The translations under genes were made by a program, and so were the position numbers. A stretch of DNA of 8,072 nucleotides from Bacteroidaceae bacterium (GTDB lineage Bacteria; Bacteroidota; Bacteroidia; Bacteroidales; Bacteroidaceae), in the NCBI GenBank assembly GCA_017557475.1, contig JAFYYO010000048.1:1-8072 (forward strand), read 5' to 3'. Positions 1 to 7,570 of this stretch are shown here, piece after piece (the first letter of the stretch is position 1; every line of letters starts with the position of its first letter). Under the pieces are notes generated by a model. The model was not told where the DNA came from, did not search any database, and saw nothing but the letters and a program-made list of their open reading frames with translations.

Positions 1-766
1 GACCGTTATTAGCGGAATGGGTGAGCTTCACCTCGACATCATCATCGATCGTCTGAAGCGTGAGTTCAAGGTTGAGTGCAATCAGGGCAAGCCTCAGGTC
101 AACTACAAGGAAGCAATCACAACAACCGTCAACCATCGCGAGGTTTACAAGAAGCAGTCGGGTGGACGTGGTAAGTTCGCTGACATCATCGTGAACGTAG
201 GTCCCGTCGATCCTGATTTCATTCAGGGCGGCCTGCAGTTCATCAACAGCGTAACTGGCGGTAACATTCCCAAGGAGTTTATTCCCAGCGTTCAGAAGGG
301 TTTCGAGGCAGCTATGAAGAATGGCGTGCTCGGAGGTTTCCCCATGGATAGCCTGAAGGTTGAGCTTGTGGACGGCAGCTTCCATCCCGTTGACTCTGAC
401 CAGCTCTCATTCGAGCTCGCTGCTCAGATGGCATACAAAGCTTGCTGTGCTAAGGCTAAGCCCGTACTCATGGAGCCCATGATGAAACTGGAAGTCGTTA
501 CTCCAGAAGAGAACATGGGTGACGTAATCGGCGACCTCAACAAGCGTCGCGGTCAGGTAGAGGGAATGGATTCCACTCGTACCGGTGCTCGCTTGGTGAA
601 GGCAATGGTTCCTCTGGCCGAGATGTTCGGCTACGTTACAGCTCTGCGCACCATTACCTCTGGTCGTGCTACCAGTTCTATGACCTACGATCACCATGCT
701 CCTGTGAGCACAGGTATCGCAAAGACAGTACTTGAAGAAATGGGAGGCCGTGTAGATCTGGTATAA
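1..766 (+). CDS. fusA: Elongation factor G, C-terminal part (5' end outside window)
   Basis: EF-G is the GTPase that drives translocation of tRNA and mRNA through the ribosome and, with RRF, splits post-termination ribosomes. Only the last 254 residues are present; the frame is open from base 2 and the GTPase domain lies upstream. The fragment starts at the end of domain III ([19 protein letters not shown]). It continues through domain IV ([11 protein letters not shown], then QSGGRGKF, then the tip loop [17 protein letters not shown] with the translocation histidine equivalent to T. thermophilus His583). It ends with domain V ([28 protein letters not shown]). Nothing is truncated internally. 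The position directly upstream of rpsJ suggests the canonical str-operon EF-G rather than the second, divergent EF-G paralogue that Bacteroidota often carry elsewhere; that choice is inference from context. No tuf gene follows. Confidence 0.98.
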   Translation, partial: TVISGMGELHLDIIIDRLKREFKVECNQGKPQVNYKEAITTTVNHREVYKKQSGGRGKFADIIVNVGPVDPDFIQGGLQFINSVTGGNIPKEFIPSVQKGFEAAMKNGVLGGFPMDSLKVELVDGSFHPVDSDQLSFELAAQMAYKACCAKAKPVLMEPMMKLEVVTPEENMGDVIGDLNKRRGQVEGMDSTRTGARLVKAMVPLAEMFGYVTALRTITSGRATSSMTYDHHAPVSTGIAKTVLEEMGGRVDLV

Positions 767-777
767 CAAGAAAAGAA

Positions 778-827
778 GGATAGGGTCACCTGCAAGCATA
801 TGACTCTTTGTGGATGATACCCTATCC
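778..827 (+). promoter_or_regulatory. Inverted repeat in the fusA–rpsJ spacer (possible leader structure)
   Basis: The arms GGATAGGGT (778-786) and ACCCTATCC (819-827) are perfectly complementary over 9 bp and enclose 32 nt. In an alternative fold the stem continues inward: TCA/TGA (786-788 with 815-817) and CC/GG (789-790 with 812-813), with A814 bulged. A second CCCTAT at 827-832 could compete for the left arm. No T-run follows, so it does not look like an intrinsic terminator. It sits where the E. coli S10 operon has its L4-controlled leader, but no sequence match to that leader is visible. A regulatory role is inference. Confidence 0.5.
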
Positions 828-863
828 CCTATACATTATTAATATATATAATAGTAAAAAGAA

Positions 864-1169
864 ATGAGTCCAAAGATTAGAATCAAACTGAAGTCTTACG
901 ACCACAATCTGGTCGACAAGTCCGCTGAAAGGATTGTTAAGACTGTAAAGGAAACTGGTGCTGTAGTAAGCGGTCCGATTCCTCTGCCCACTCGCAAGAG
1001 AATCTTTACCGTTAACCGCTCTACATTCGTTAACAAGAAGAGCCGTGAGCAGTTCGAGCTGAACAGCTACAAGCGTCTCGTTGACATTCACAGCTCCAGC
1101 GAAAAGACTATCGACGCCCTCATGAAGCTTGAGCTTCCCAGCGGTGTAGAAGTAGAGATCAAGGTGTAA
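864..1169 (+). CDS. rpsJ: 30S ribosomal protein uS10
   Basis: uS10 is a head protein of the 30S subunit and also the NusB/NusE partner in transcription antitermination. The 101-residue product has the usual length (E. coli 103). It carries the family core: [21 protein letters not shown], then [17 protein letters not shown], the ribosome-embedded loop with [10 protein letters not shown], and the end [28 protein letters not shown]. The ATG at 864 fits the family N-terminus and is preceded by an A-rich, SD-free leader (TAGTAAAAAGAA). It is the first gene of the S10 block, 97 bp after fusA and 32 bp before rplC. Expression may come from read-through from fusA or from an unseen promoter in the spacer; I found no good TAnnTTTG box there. 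Confidence 0.98.
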   Translation: MSPKIRIKLKSYDHNLVDKSAERIVKTVKETGAVVSGPIPLPTRKRIFTVNRSTFVNKKSREQFELNSYKRLVDIHSSSEKTIDALMKLELPSGVEVEIKV

Positions 1170-1179
1170 TACACATTAT

Positions 1180-1193
1180 TTATTAATTAATAA
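1180..1193. repeat. A/T-only palindrome in the rpsJ–rplC spacer
   Basis: TTATTAATTAATAA is a perfect 14-bp palindrome within the 32-bp A/T-rich leader of rplC. With only A and T in a very A/T-rich spacer this may be chance. Such unstructured or weakly structured A/T leaders are typical of SD-free translation starts in Bacteroidota. No function is claimed. Confidence 0.3.
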
Positions 1194-1201
1194 CAACAGA
1201 A

Positions 1202-1819
1202 ATGCCAGGATTATTAGGAAAGAAAATCGGAATGACTTCCGTTTTCAGTGCCGAGGGTAAGAATGTACCATGCACTGTTATCGAATTGGGTCCTTGTGTT
1301 GTTACTCAGATTAAAAGCGAAGAGAAGGATGGTTACAATGCCGTTCAGCTCGGCTTCGAAGAGGCTAAGGAGAAGAACACCACTGCTCCTCTCATGGGTC
1401 ACTTCAAGAAGGCCGGAGTAACACCCAAGAGACACTTGGCCGAGTTCACAGGTTTCGAACAGGAACTGAATTTGGGTGACACCATCACCGTTGAGCTGTT
1501 TGCAGACAGCGCATTCGTTGATGTAATCGCTACCTCTAAGGGTCGTGGTTTCCAGGGCGTAGTTAAGCGTCATGGTTTCGGCGGCGTAGGTCAAACTACT
1601 CACGGTCAGGATGACCGTCTGCGTAAACCAGGTTCTATCGGTGCCTGCTCATATCCCGCGAAGGTCTTCAAGGGAATGCGTATGGGCGGCCAAATGGGCG
1701 GCGATCGTGTGACTACACACAACCTGCAAGTGTTAAAGGTAATTCCCGAACACAACCTTCTTCTCATCAAGGGTAGTGTTCCCGGATACAATGGTTCAAT
1801 CGTAAGCGTTTTGAAGTAA
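1202..1819 (+). CDS. rplC: 50S ribosomal protein uL3
   Basis: uL3 binds 23S rRNA early in 50S assembly and sends a long loop towards the peptidyl-transferase centre. The 205-residue product (E. coli 209) begins [15 protein letters not shown]. It has the central [18 protein letters not shown], then [37 protein letters not shown], and ends [17 protein letters not shown]. In the tip loop the E. coli segment GSIGQNQTPG reads [10 protein letters not shown], so the glutamine methylated by PrmB in E. coli (Gln150) is a serine here. The start ATG has a short SD-free leader (AACAACAGAA). The stop codon overlaps the rplD start by one base (TAATG), which implies translational coupling. Confidence 0.98.
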   Translation: MPGLLGKKIGMTSVFSAEGKNVPCTVIELGPCVVTQIKSEEKDGYNAVQLGFEEAKEKNTTAPLMGHFKKAGVTPKRHLAEFTGFEQELNLGDTITVELFADSAFVDVIATSKGRGFQGVVKRHGFGGVGQTTHGQDDRLRKPGSIGACSYPAKVFKGMRMGGQMGGDRVTTHNLQVLKVIPEHNLLLIKGSVPGYNGSIVSVLK

Positions 1820-2448
1820 TGGAAGTAAGTGTATTAAATATCAAAGGTCAGGAGACAGGTCGTAAGGTCGCTCTCAATGATGCCATTTACGCTATTGAGC
1901 CCAACGATCACGCTATTTACCTCGACGTGAAGCTCATTATGGCTAACCAACGTCAGGGAACAGCTAAGTCAAAAGAAAGAAGTGAAGTGAGTGGTTCAAC
2001 CCGCAAGCTCGGTCGCCAGAAAGGTGGTGGCGGTACTCGTCGCGGTGACATCAACTCTCCCGTACTCGTAGGCGGTGGCCGCGTTTTCGGTCCCAAGCCT
2101 CGCGATTATAGTTTCAAACTCAACAAGAAGGTTCGTCAGCTTGCTCGTAAGTCTGCCCTCACATATAAGGCTCAGGAGAATGCCCTGATCGTTGTTGAGG
2201 ACTTCACTTTCGATGCTCCCAAGACGAAGAACATGGTTGAAATCTTAAAAAATCTTAAAGTTTCAGACAAGAAGGCGCTTATCGTCATGCCTGGTGCGGA
2301 TAAAGTCGTATATTTGTCAGCTCGAAACATCGAACGCGTTCAGGTTATGGCCGCAACTGCACTCAATACCTATAAGGTTTTGAACGCAGATGTTATGGTC
2401 GTGGCTGAAAGCGCTCTCGCTGTAATCGATGGAAACTTAACCAAATAA
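1819..2448 (+). CDS. rplD: 50S ribosomal protein uL4
   Basis: uL4 nucleates 50S assembly, and its extended loop lines the polypeptide exit tunnel. In E. coli it also represses the S10 operon. The 209-residue product (E. coli 201) has the tunnel loop at about residues 45-85: [20 protein letters not shown], then [18 protein letters not shown]. Next come [21 protein letters not shown] and a globular C-terminal part with [13 protein letters not shown] and [11 protein letters not shown]. At the loop tip the E. coli RQKGTGRAR reads RQKGGGGTR (Lys63 of E. coli retained as Lys68). The ATG at 1819 overlaps the rplC stop, so translation probably depends on terminating ribosomes. rplW follows after 15 bp. 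Confidence 0.97.
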   Translation: MEVSVLNIKGQETGRKVALNDAIYAIEPNDHAIYLDVKLIMANQRQGTAKSKERSEVSGSTRKLGRQKGGGGTRRGDINSPVLVGGGRVFGPKPRDYSFKLNKKVRQLARKSALTYKAQENALIVVEDFTFDAPKTKNMVEILKNLKVSDKKALIVMPGADKVVYLSARNIERVQVMAATALNTYKVLNADVMVVAESALAVIDGNLTK

Positions 2449-2463
2449 GTAGTCGAAACAGTT

Positions 2464-2754
2464 ATGGGATATATCATTAAACCTCTGGTCACTGAGAAGA
2501 TGACCGGCATCAGCGAGAAGCAGAACAAGTTCGGCTTCATCGTTCGTCCCGAAGCAAACAAGATTGAGATTAAGAAGGAAGTGGAGGCACAGTATAATGT
2601 TACCGTTACTGACGTCAATACTTGTGTCTATGGCGGCAAGAGCAAGAACCGCTACACTCGTTCTGGTCTCATCAAGGGACGTACTAACGCTTTCAAGAAG
2701 GCAATCGTGACCCTCAAGGAAGGCGATGTTATTGATTTTTATAGCAACATTTAA
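2464..2754 (+). CDS. rplW: 50S ribosomal protein uL23
   Basis: uL23 sits at the exit of the nascent-chain tunnel and is the docking site for trigger factor and the signal recognition particle. The 96-residue product (E. coli 100) starts MGYIIKPLVTEKM; the Glu in VTEK matches the trigger-factor contact Glu18 of E. coli (HVSEK). It has the family core NKFGFIVRPEANKIEIKKEVE, the tunnel-facing loop with GGKSKNRYTRSG, and ends KKAIVTLKEGDVIDFY. The next gene, rplB, starts only 6 bp after the stop. No SD is visible before the ATG. Confidence 0.97.
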   Translation: MGYIIKPLVTEKMTGISEKQNKFGFIVRPEANKIEIKKEVEAQYNVTVTDVNTCVYGGKSKNRYTRSGLIKGRTNAFKKAIVTLKEGDVIDFYSNI

Positions 2755-2760
2755 TAGAAG

Positions 2761-3585
2761 ATGGCAGTACGTAAATTTAAGCCCACAACACCGGGCCAAA
2801 GACACAAGATTATAGGTACCTTCGAGGAAATTACTGCATCGGTACCTGAGAAATCTCTCGTTTGCGGTAAGCGCTCTACTGGTGGTCGCAACCATACTGG
2901 TAAGATGACTGTGCGCTATATCGGTGGAGGTCACAAGCAGAAATTCCGCTTCATTGACTTCCGACGTGAGAAAGATGGTGTTCCCGCCGTTGTTAAGACA
3001 ATCGAGTACGATCCCAATCGCTCAGCGCGCATCGCACTCTTGTTCTACGCCGATGGTGAAAAGCGTTATATTATTGCTCCCAACGGACTGAAGGTGGGTG
3101 CCACTGTGATGAGTGGTGCCGAAGCAGCTCCCGAAATCGGTAATGCTCTGCCCCTGCAGAACATCCCCGTCGGTACTGTAATCCACAACATCGAGCTTCG
3201 TCCTGGTCAGGGCGCATTGCTCGTTCGTTCCGCTGGCAACTTTGCTCAGCTGACTTCTCGTGAAGGTCGTTATTGCGTTATCAAACTTCCTTCTGGAGAG
3301 ACTCGTCAGATTCTCTCTGCTTGCAAGGCAACAGTAGGTAGCGTAGGTAACTCAGACCATGCTCTGGAAAGCTCCGGCAAGGCTGGTCGCTCTCGTTGGA
3401 TGGGACGTCGTCCTCACAACCGTGGCGTTGTCATGAATCCTCATGATCATCCCATGGGTGGTGGTGAAGGTCGCCAGTCAGGTGGTCATCCTCGTTCACG
3501 TAAGGGCTTGTATGCTAAGGGACTCAAGACTCGTGCTCCCAAGAAGCAGTCCAACAAGTATATTATCGAGAGATGTAATAAGTAA
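2761..3585 (+). CDS. rplB: 50S ribosomal protein uL2
   Basis: uL2 is a primary 23S rRNA-binding protein needed for subunit joining and peptidyl-transferase activity. The 274-residue product matches the usual length (E. coli 273). Visible landmarks are [60 protein letters not shown], and the C-terminal [13 protein letters not shown] (about residues 226-238). The histidine equivalent to the functionally important E. coli His229 is His230. The next-but-one histidine of E. coli (HPH) is Met232, which I know as the usual Bacteroidota form. The C-terminus ends IIERCNK. Spacing is 6 bp to rplW and 25 bp to rpsS. Confidence 0.98.
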   Translation: MAVRKFKPTTPGQRHKIIGTFEEITASVPEKSLVCGKRSTGGRNHTGKMTVRYIGGGHKQKFRFIDFRREKDGVPAVVKTIEYDPNRSARIALLFYADGEKRYIIAPNGLKVGATVMSGAEAAPEIGNALPLQNIPVGTVIHNIELRPGQGALLVRSAGNFAQLTSREGRYCVIKLPSGETRQILSACKATVGSVGNSDHALESSGKAGRSRWMGRRPHNRGVVMNPHDHPMGGGEGRQSGGHPRSRKGLYAKGLKTRAPKKQSNKYIIERCNK

Positions 3586-3610
3586 ACAAAAAGTTAGCTA
3601 GAATAAAACT

Positions 3611-3880
3611 ATGAGTCGTTCATTAAAGAAAGGTCCGTATATCGAAGTCAGCCTCGAGAAGAAAATCGTTGCGATGAATGAAAGCGGTAAGAAGAACGTG
3701 GTCAAGACTTGGTCTCGCGCTTCTATGATTTCTCCTGATTTCGTAGGTCATACGGTTGCCGTTCACAACGGAAATAAGTTTATTCCTGTTTACGTTACTG
3801 AGAATATGGTTGGACATAAGCTGGGAGAGTTTGCTCCTACACGCAAGTTCGGTGGCCATGCTGGTAACAAGAAGAAGTAA
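3611..3880 (+). CDS. rpsS: 30S ribosomal protein uS19
   Basis: uS19 forms a complex with uS13 in the 30S head near the A-site tRNA and takes part in the B1 inter-subunit bridges. The 89-residue product (E. coli 92) contains [34 protein letters not shown], and the signature [21 protein letters not shown], and ends in the basic tail GGHAGNKKK. The leader (GAATAAAACT) has no SD. A 37-bp A/T-rich spacer to rplV follows, the largest in the S10 run after rpsJ; it includes a short AATTAA-TCG-TTAATT inverted repeat (3887-3901) that is too weak to interpret. Confidence 0.98.
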   Translation: MSRSLKKGPYIEVSLEKKIVAMNESGKKNVVKTWSRASMISPDFVGHTVAVHNGNKFIPVYVTENMVGHKLGEFAPTRKFGGHAGNKKK

Positions 3881-3917
3881 GCAGGCAATTAATCGTTAAT
3901 TATATAGTAATAATATA

Positions 3918-4316
3918 ATGGGAAAAAGAAAGAAATTAGCTGCTGATGCAAGAAAAGAAGCTCGCAAAGCGCAAAGTTTCGCAAAGCTGAGGAATGTGCC
4001 TTCTTCTCCCCGCAAGATGAGATATGTGGTTGATTTGGTTCGCGGTATGGAGGTAAACAGAGCACTTGGCACTCTCAAGTTCTGCGTTAAGGCAGCAAGT
4101 GAAGACGTCGAAAAGGTGCTTCGCTCAGCCATTGCCAATTGGGAACAGAAGAACGAGCGCAAAGCCGAAGAAGGCGAGCTCTATATCAGTAAAATCTTCG
4201 TGGACGAGGGTGCTACCCTCAAGCGTATGAGACCCGCTCCTCAGGGTCGTGGTTACAGAATCCGTAAGCGTTCTAACCATATCACGTTGTTCGTTGACAC
4301 AAAGAATAAAGATTAA
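3918..4316 (+). CDS. rplV: 50S ribosomal protein uL22
   Basis: uL22 contacts all 23S rRNA domains, and its beta-hairpin lines the exit tunnel opposite uL4. The 132-residue product is longer than E. coli (110) because of a basic N-terminal extension of about 20 residues ([20 protein letters not shown]). The family start is then recognisable at [22 protein letters not shown]. The tunnel hairpin is at about residues 92-122: [20 protein letters not shown], then [13 protein letters not shown]. The ATG at 3918 is kept because the extension is strongly basic, no later start is better placed, and such extensions are known in Bacteroidota. The spacing to rpsC is 8 bp. Confidence 0.96.
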   Translation: MGKRKKLAADARKEARKAQSFAKLRNVPSSPRKMRYVVDLVRGMEVNRALGTLKFCVKAASEDVEKVLRSAIANWEQKNERKAEEGELYISKIFVDEGATLKRMRPAPQGRGYRIRKRSNHITLFVDTKNKD

Positions 4317-4324
4317 GGAAAAGT

Positions 4325-5053
4325 ATGGGACAGAAAGTTAATCCAATAAGCAACCGCCTCGGTATTGTCCGTGGTTGGGATTCAAATTGGTACGGAGGCA
4401 AAGAGTTCGGAGAGTCTATCCTCGAAGATAGCAAGATCCGTAAGTACCTCGGCGCTCGCCTCGGTGACGCAAGCATTTCACGCATTGTCATCGAACGTAC
4501 CCTCAAGATGGTGACTATCACTGTTTGCACTGCTCGTCCTGGTCTTATCATCGGTAAGGGTGGAGAGAAGGTTGATACCCTCAAGGAGGAGTTGAAGAAG
4601 CTCACTCAGAAGGATGTTCAGATCAACATCTATGAGGTTAAGAGACCCGAGCTCGACGCAGTTATCGTTGCGAACAACATCGCTCGCCAGGTGGAAGGAA
4701 AGATTGCTTACCGTCGTGCTATCAAGATGGCTATTCAGAACACGATGCGCGCAGGTGCAGAAGGTATTAAGGTGCTGATCTCTGGTCGTCTCAATGGTGC
4801 AGAAATTGCCCGTTCTGAGATGTTTAAGGAAGGACGTACTCCTCTGCATACTCTTCGTGCAGACATTGACTACTGCAAGTCAGAGGCTCTGACAAAGGTT
4901 GGTCTGCTCGGTATCAAGGTCTGGATTTGCCGTGGTGAGGTTTATGGCAAGAAGGATCTTGCTCCTAACTTTGCTCAGCAGAAGGATAATGGCCGCAACT
5001 TCGGCGGTGGCGACAGAAAGAACTTCCGTCGTAAGAAGAACAATAATCGCTAA
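4325..5053 (+). CDS. rpsC: 30S ribosomal protein uS3
   Basis: uS3 lies at the mRNA entry channel and contributes to the mRNA helicase activity of the 30S subunit. The 242-residue product (E. coli 233) begins [14 protein letters not shown]. It has the type-II KH domain with [18 protein letters not shown] (about residues 73-90) and the C-terminal domain with [20 protein letters not shown] and HTLRADIDY. The helicase residues Arg131, Arg132 and Lys135 of E. coli correspond to Arg130, Arg131 and Lys134 (AYRRAIKMA). The tail is rich in Gly, Asn, Lys and Arg ([18 protein letters not shown]). A purine stretch AAGGAAAAG just before the ATG resembles a weak SD but is very close to the start. Confidence 0.98.
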   Translation: MGQKVNPISNRLGIVRGWDSNWYGGKEFGESILEDSKIRKYLGARLGDASISRIVIERTLKMVTITVCTARPGLIIGKGGEKVDTLKEELKKLTQKDVQINIYEVKRPELDAVIVANNIARQVEGKIAYRRAIKMAIQNTMRAGAEGIKVLISGRLNGAEIARSEMFKEGRTPLHTLRADIDYCKSEALTKVGLLGIKVWICRGEVYGKKDLAPNFAQQKDNGRNFGGGDRKNFRRKKNNNR

Positions 5054-5065
5054 AATTAGATTATC

Positions 5066-5491
5066 ATGTTACAACCAAAAAGAACCAAATATAGAAGGCC
5101 GCAAAAAGGTCGTTGCAAGGGCAACGCCATGCGTGGCAACCAGTTGGCATTCGGCTCCTTTGGTATCAAGTCTCTTGAGACACACTGGATTACCGCTCGC
5201 CAGATTGAGGCTGCCCGTGTCGCTATGACACGTTATATGCAACGTGAGGGACAGAGCTGGATTCGTATCTTCCCCGACAAACCAATCACCAAGAAGCCCG
5301 CTGATGTCCGTATGGGTAAGGGTAAGGGTGATCCTGTAGGATACGTATTCCCCATTACTCCCGGTCGCATCATTTTCGAGATTGAAGGCGTTTCTTACGA
5401 AATCGCCAAGGAAGCACTTCGTCTGGCTTCTCAGAAGTTGCCAGTTACAACGAAGTTCATTGTTAGACGTGATTACGACAAAAACGCATAA
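5066..5491 (+). CDS. rplP: 50S ribosomal protein uL16
   Basis: uL16 is a late-assembling 50S protein next to the A- and P-site tRNA and is needed for peptidyl-transferase maturation. The 141-residue product (E. coli 136) has [16 protein letters not shown] at the start, [33 protein letters not shown], and the conserved loop [14 protein letters not shown]. In this loop Arg82 corresponds to E. coli Arg81, hydroxylated there by the YcfD oxygenase. It ends [14 protein letters not shown]. The neighbours are 12 bp (rpsC) and 2 bp (rpmC) away, and the stop-start arrangement TAATTATG suggests coupling to rpmC. Confidence 0.98.
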   Translation: MLQPKRTKYRRPQKGRCKGNAMRGNQLAFGSFGIKSLETHWITARQIEAARVAMTRYMQREGQSWIRIFPDKPITKKPADVRMGKGKGDPVGYVFPITPGRIIFEIEGVSYEIAKEALRLASQKLPVTTKFIVRRDYDKNA

Positions 5492-5493
5492 TT

Positions 5494-5688
5494 ATGAAGA
5501 TTGCAGAAATTAAGGAGATGACTACTGCCGATTTGGCAGAGCGCATACAGACGGAGCAGGCTAACTACAAGCAGATGCTCCTGAACCATGCAGTATCACC
5601 CTTGGCAAACAGTGCACAGATTAAGGCTGCGCGTCGTGACATTGCACGCCTCAAGACCGTGCTTCGCCAAAGAGAGTTGAACAAATAA
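5494..5688 (+). CDS. rpmC: 50S ribosomal protein uL29
   Basis: uL29 is a small two-helix protein at the exit side of the 50S subunit next to uL23. The 64-residue product has the usual length (E. coli 63). It shows the family pattern: MKIAEIKEMTTADLAERIQTE, a helix that continues to LNHAVSPLANSAQIKAARRD, and IARLKTVLRQRELNK. The start is fixed by the 2-bp distance from the rplP stop. The protein is short, but its identity is supported by both sequence and its invariant place between rplP and rpsQ. Confidence 0.96.
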   Translation: MKIAEIKEMTTADLAERIQTEQANYKQMLLNHAVSPLANSAQIKAARRDIARLKTVLRQRELNK

Positions 5689-5703
5689 TAATTGGTCTTA
5701 AAC

Positions 5704-5961
5704 ATGGAAGCAAGAAATTTAAGAAAAACGAGAACAGGTGTTGTCGTAAGCGACAAGATGGATAAGACCATTGTTGTAGCTGCGAAGTTTAAGGAGAAGC
5801 ACCCCATCTATGGTAAGTTCGTTTCTAAGACAAAGAAGTATCATGCTCATGATGAGAAGAACGACTGCCATAAGGGTGACACCGTCCTGATTATGGAAAC
5901 CCGTCCCTTGAGCAAGACTAAGAGATGGAGAGTAGTAGAAATCGTAGAAAGAGCTAAGTAA
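5704..5961 (+). CDS. rpsQ: 30S ribosomal protein uS17
   Basis: uS17 is an OB-fold protein that binds 16S rRNA early in 30S assembly. The chosen ATG at 5704 gives 85 residues (E. coli 84), starting [20 protein letters not shown]. The open frame extends four codons further to a TTG at 5692, but that would only add MVLN ahead of a good ATG and brings no homology, so the ATG is preferred. The core is [36 protein letters not shown] and the C-terminal signature [18 protein letters not shown]. The spacing is 15 bp to rpmC and 2 bp to rplN (TAATTATG, the same junction as rplP–rpmC). Confidence 0.97.
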   Translation: MEARNLRKTRTGVVVSDKMDKTIVVAAKFKEKHPIYGKFVSKTKKYHAHDEKNDCHKGDTVLIMETRPLSKTKRWRVVEIVERAK

Positions 5962-5963
5962 TT

Positions 5964-6329
5964 ATGATACAAGCAGAATCTAGATTAGTAGTTGCAGACA
6001 ATAGCGGTGCAAAGGAAGCCATGTGCATCCGTGTGCTTGGTGGTACTCGTCGTCGCTATGCATCTGTAGGTGATGTGATTGTTGTATCTGTGAAGAGCGC
6101 AATCCCCACCAGTGAAGTTAAGAAGGGTGCAGTATCAAAGGCCTTGATTGTACGTACTAAGAAGGAAGTCCGTCGTGCTGACGGTTCCTACATTCGTTTT
6201 GATGATAACGCTTGCGTTCTCCTGAACAATGCAGGCGAGTTGCGCGGTAGTCGTATTTTCGGTCCTGTTGCTCGTGAGTTGCGTGCTGCCAACATGAAGG
6301 TGGTTTCACTGGCACCCGAAGTTCTTTAA
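5964..6329 (+). CDS. rplN: 50S ribosomal protein uL14
   Basis: uL14 lies at the subunit interface, forms bridge B8, and is the binding site of the silencing factor RsfS. The 121-residue product (E. coli 123) begins [20 protein letters not shown] and has [20 protein letters not shown]. It continues with [37 protein letters not shown] and [11 protein letters not shown], and ends VSLAPEVL. The RsfS-contact pair Thr97-Arg98 of E. coli is Ser96-Arg97 here, a conservative change. In E. coli this is the first gene of the spc operon. Here it follows rpsQ by 2 bp, so the S10 and spc blocks appear to be one transcription unit. Confidence 0.98.
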   Translation: MIQAESRLVVADNSGAKEAMCIRVLGGTRRRYASVGDVIVVSVKSAIPTSEVKKGAVSKALIVRTKKEVRRADGSYIRFDDNACVLLNNAGELRGSRIFGPVARELRAANMKVVSLAPEVL

Positions 6330-6348
6330 TCAATTAACGATTTTAGTA

Positions 6349-6627
6349 ATGAGTAAGTTACACATTAAGAAAGGCGATACAGTTTACGTCAATTCTGGCA
6401 ATTGCAAGGGTCAGACTGGTAAAGTGTTACAGGTGCTCGTGAAGGAGCAGCGCGCCATCGTGGAGGGAGTCAATATGGTCAGCAAGAGCCAGAAGCCCAG
6501 CGCCAAGTTCCCTCAGGGAGGTATTGTTAAGCAGGAAGCTCCCATTCAAGTTTCAAAGCTCAATCCTGTTGTGGACGGTAAGGCTGTCCGCTCCAATGGT
6601 AAGGCTATGAATGTAACTGTTAAATAA
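6349..6627 (+). CDS. rplX: 50S ribosomal protein uL24 (short C-terminus)
   Basis: uL24 is one of the two initiator proteins of 50S assembly and sits near the tunnel exit. The 92-residue product is shorter than the E. coli protein (104) and than the roughly 105 residues I recall for Bacteroides. The KOW motif is clear near the N-terminus ([23 protein letters not shown]). It is followed by [32 protein letters not shown] and a shortened tail [19 protein letters not shown]. The usual last segment, with its arginine/lysine-rich strand, is missing. Only 14 bp separate the stop from rplE, so there is no room for a frameshifted remainder. The gene follows rplN by 19 bp. Confidence 0.95.
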   Translation: MSKLHIKKGDTVYVNSGNCKGQTGKVLQVLVKEQRAIVEGVNMVSKSQKPSAKFPQGGIVKQEAPIQVSKLNPVVDGKAVRSNGKAMNVTVK

Positions 6628-6628
6628 T

Positions 6629-6633
6629 AGGAG
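6629..6633 (+). promoter_or_regulatory. Shine-Dalgarno-like site before rplE
   Basis: AGGAG lies 8 nt upstream of the rplE ATG at 6642, which is optimal SD spacing. It stands out because the other starts in this window have A/T-rich leaders with no such match, in line with the low use of SD sequences in Bacteroidota. Whether it is used is not shown by the sequence. Confidence 0.5.
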
Positions 6634-6641
6634 ATTTAATA

Positions 6642-7199
6642 ATGGCAAATACTGCAAGCCTTAAGAAAGAATATGCTGAGCGTATTGCTCCTGCACTGAA
6701 GAAGCAGTTCAACTACTCTTCCGCAATGCAGATTCCCGTTTTGAAGAAGATTGTCATTAATCAGGGCTTGGGAATGGCAACAGCTGACAAGAAGATTATC
6801 GACGTAGCTATCAACGAACTCTCTGCTATCACTGGTCAGAAGGCCGTAGCAACTGTTTCCAAGAAGGACGTCGCTAACTTCAAACTGCGTAAGAAGATGC
6901 CTATCGGTGTTATGGTTACACTTCGTCGCGAGAGAATGTACGAGTTCCTTGAGAAGCTCGTCCGCGTGGCTCTGCCTCGTATCCGTGACTTCAAGGGTAT
7001 TGAGAGCAAGTTGGATGGTCGCGGTAACTATACCCTCGGCATCCAGGAGCAGATTATCTTCCCCGAAATCAACATCGATACCATCGACCGCATCCTCGGT
7101 ATGAACATCACGTTCGTTACCACTGCGAAGACTGATGAAGAGGGTTACGCTCTGCTCAAGGAGTTCGGCCTTCCCTTTAAGAACGCTAAAAACGACTAA
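6642..7199 (+). CDS. rplE: 50S ribosomal protein uL5
   Basis: uL5 binds 5S rRNA, places it in the central protuberance, and contacts P-site tRNA and uS13. The 185-residue product (E. coli 179) contains [70 protein letters not shown], the loop [20 protein letters not shown], and the end [15 protein letters not shown]. It starts 14 bp after rplX behind the only good SD-like sequence in the window. rpsN follows after 5 bp. In E. coli the S8 repressor acts at this junction of the spc mRNA; I cannot identify an equivalent binding site here by eye. Confidence 0.98.
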   Translation: MANTASLKKEYAERIAPALKKQFNYSSAMQIPVLKKIVINQGLGMATADKKIIDVAINELSAITGQKAVATVSKKDVANFKLRKKMPIGVMVTLRRERMYEFLEKLVRVALPRIRDFKGIESKLDGRGNYTLGIQEQIIFPEINIDTIDRILGMNITFVTTAKTDEEGYALLKEFGLPFKNAKND

Positions 7200-7204
7200 A
7201 CAAT

Positions 7205-7504
7205 ATGGCAAAAGAATCAATGAAGGCCCGCGAGGTCAAGAGAGCTAAACTCGTGGCTAAGTATGCTGAGAAGCGTGCTGCGTTGAAGAAGATCGTAAAC
7301 AGTGGTGATCCTGTTGAGGCATTTGAGGCAGCTCAGAAGCTGCAGGCAATTCCTCGCAACGCCAACCCCATCCGTCTTCACAACCGTTGCAAGCTCACTG
7401 GTCGTCCAAAGGGTTACATCCGCCTGTTCGGTCTTTCACGTATTCAGTTCCGTGAAATGGCTTCAAGCGGTCTCATCCCCGGCGTGAAGAAAGCTAGCTG
7501 GTAA
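7205..7504 (+). CDS. rpsN: 30S ribosomal protein uS14, zinc-independent long form
   Basis: uS14 is a head protein of the 30S subunit needed for late assembly with uS3 and uS10. The 99-residue product (E. coli 101) starts [20 protein letters not shown]. It has the middle extension [20 protein letters not shown] and the conserved end [38 protein letters not shown]. Only one cysteine is present, so the two CxxC zinc pairs of the short form are absent and this is the C-minus long form. The gene follows rplE by 5 bp. Unlike everywhere else in the run, a 260-bp non-coding interval follows it. Confidence 0.98.
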   Translation: MAKESMKAREVKRAKLVAKYAEKRAALKKIVNSGDPVEAFEAAQKLQAIPRNANPIRLHNRCKLTGRPKGYIRLFGLSRIQFREMASSGLIPGVKKASW

Positions 7505-7570
7505 GTTTCAACATCGTCCTATCGACCAAGTTAAGAATCGTAAGCAGAAAACGACAAAGGTGCAAATGCA

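Noticed and set aside
3887..3901. AATTAA-TCG-TTAATT inverted repeat before rplV, with an inverted partner motif ATTAACGATT before rplX near 6333-6342
   Set aside because: Short, almost all A/T, in A/T-rich spacers; expected by chance and too weak as RNA.
5692..5703. TTG start four codons upstream of the rpsQ ATG
   Set aside because: It would add only MVLN ahead of an ATG that gives the normal uS17 length; no homology supports it.
6636..7220. 194-codon open frame on the minus strand opposite rplE, and similar long minus-strand frames at 407-799 and 2437-2934
   Set aside because: They lie antisense to conserved ribosomal or EF-G genes. Their translations show no recognisable family, and strong codon bias on the coding strand readily creates such frames.
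7555..7562. Minus-strand CACCTTTG as a promoter -7 box for antisense RNA into rpsN
   Set aside because: It departs from TAnnTTTG at the first base. The nearby TTTG copies are only a few bases upstream, so no -33 element has acceptable spacing.
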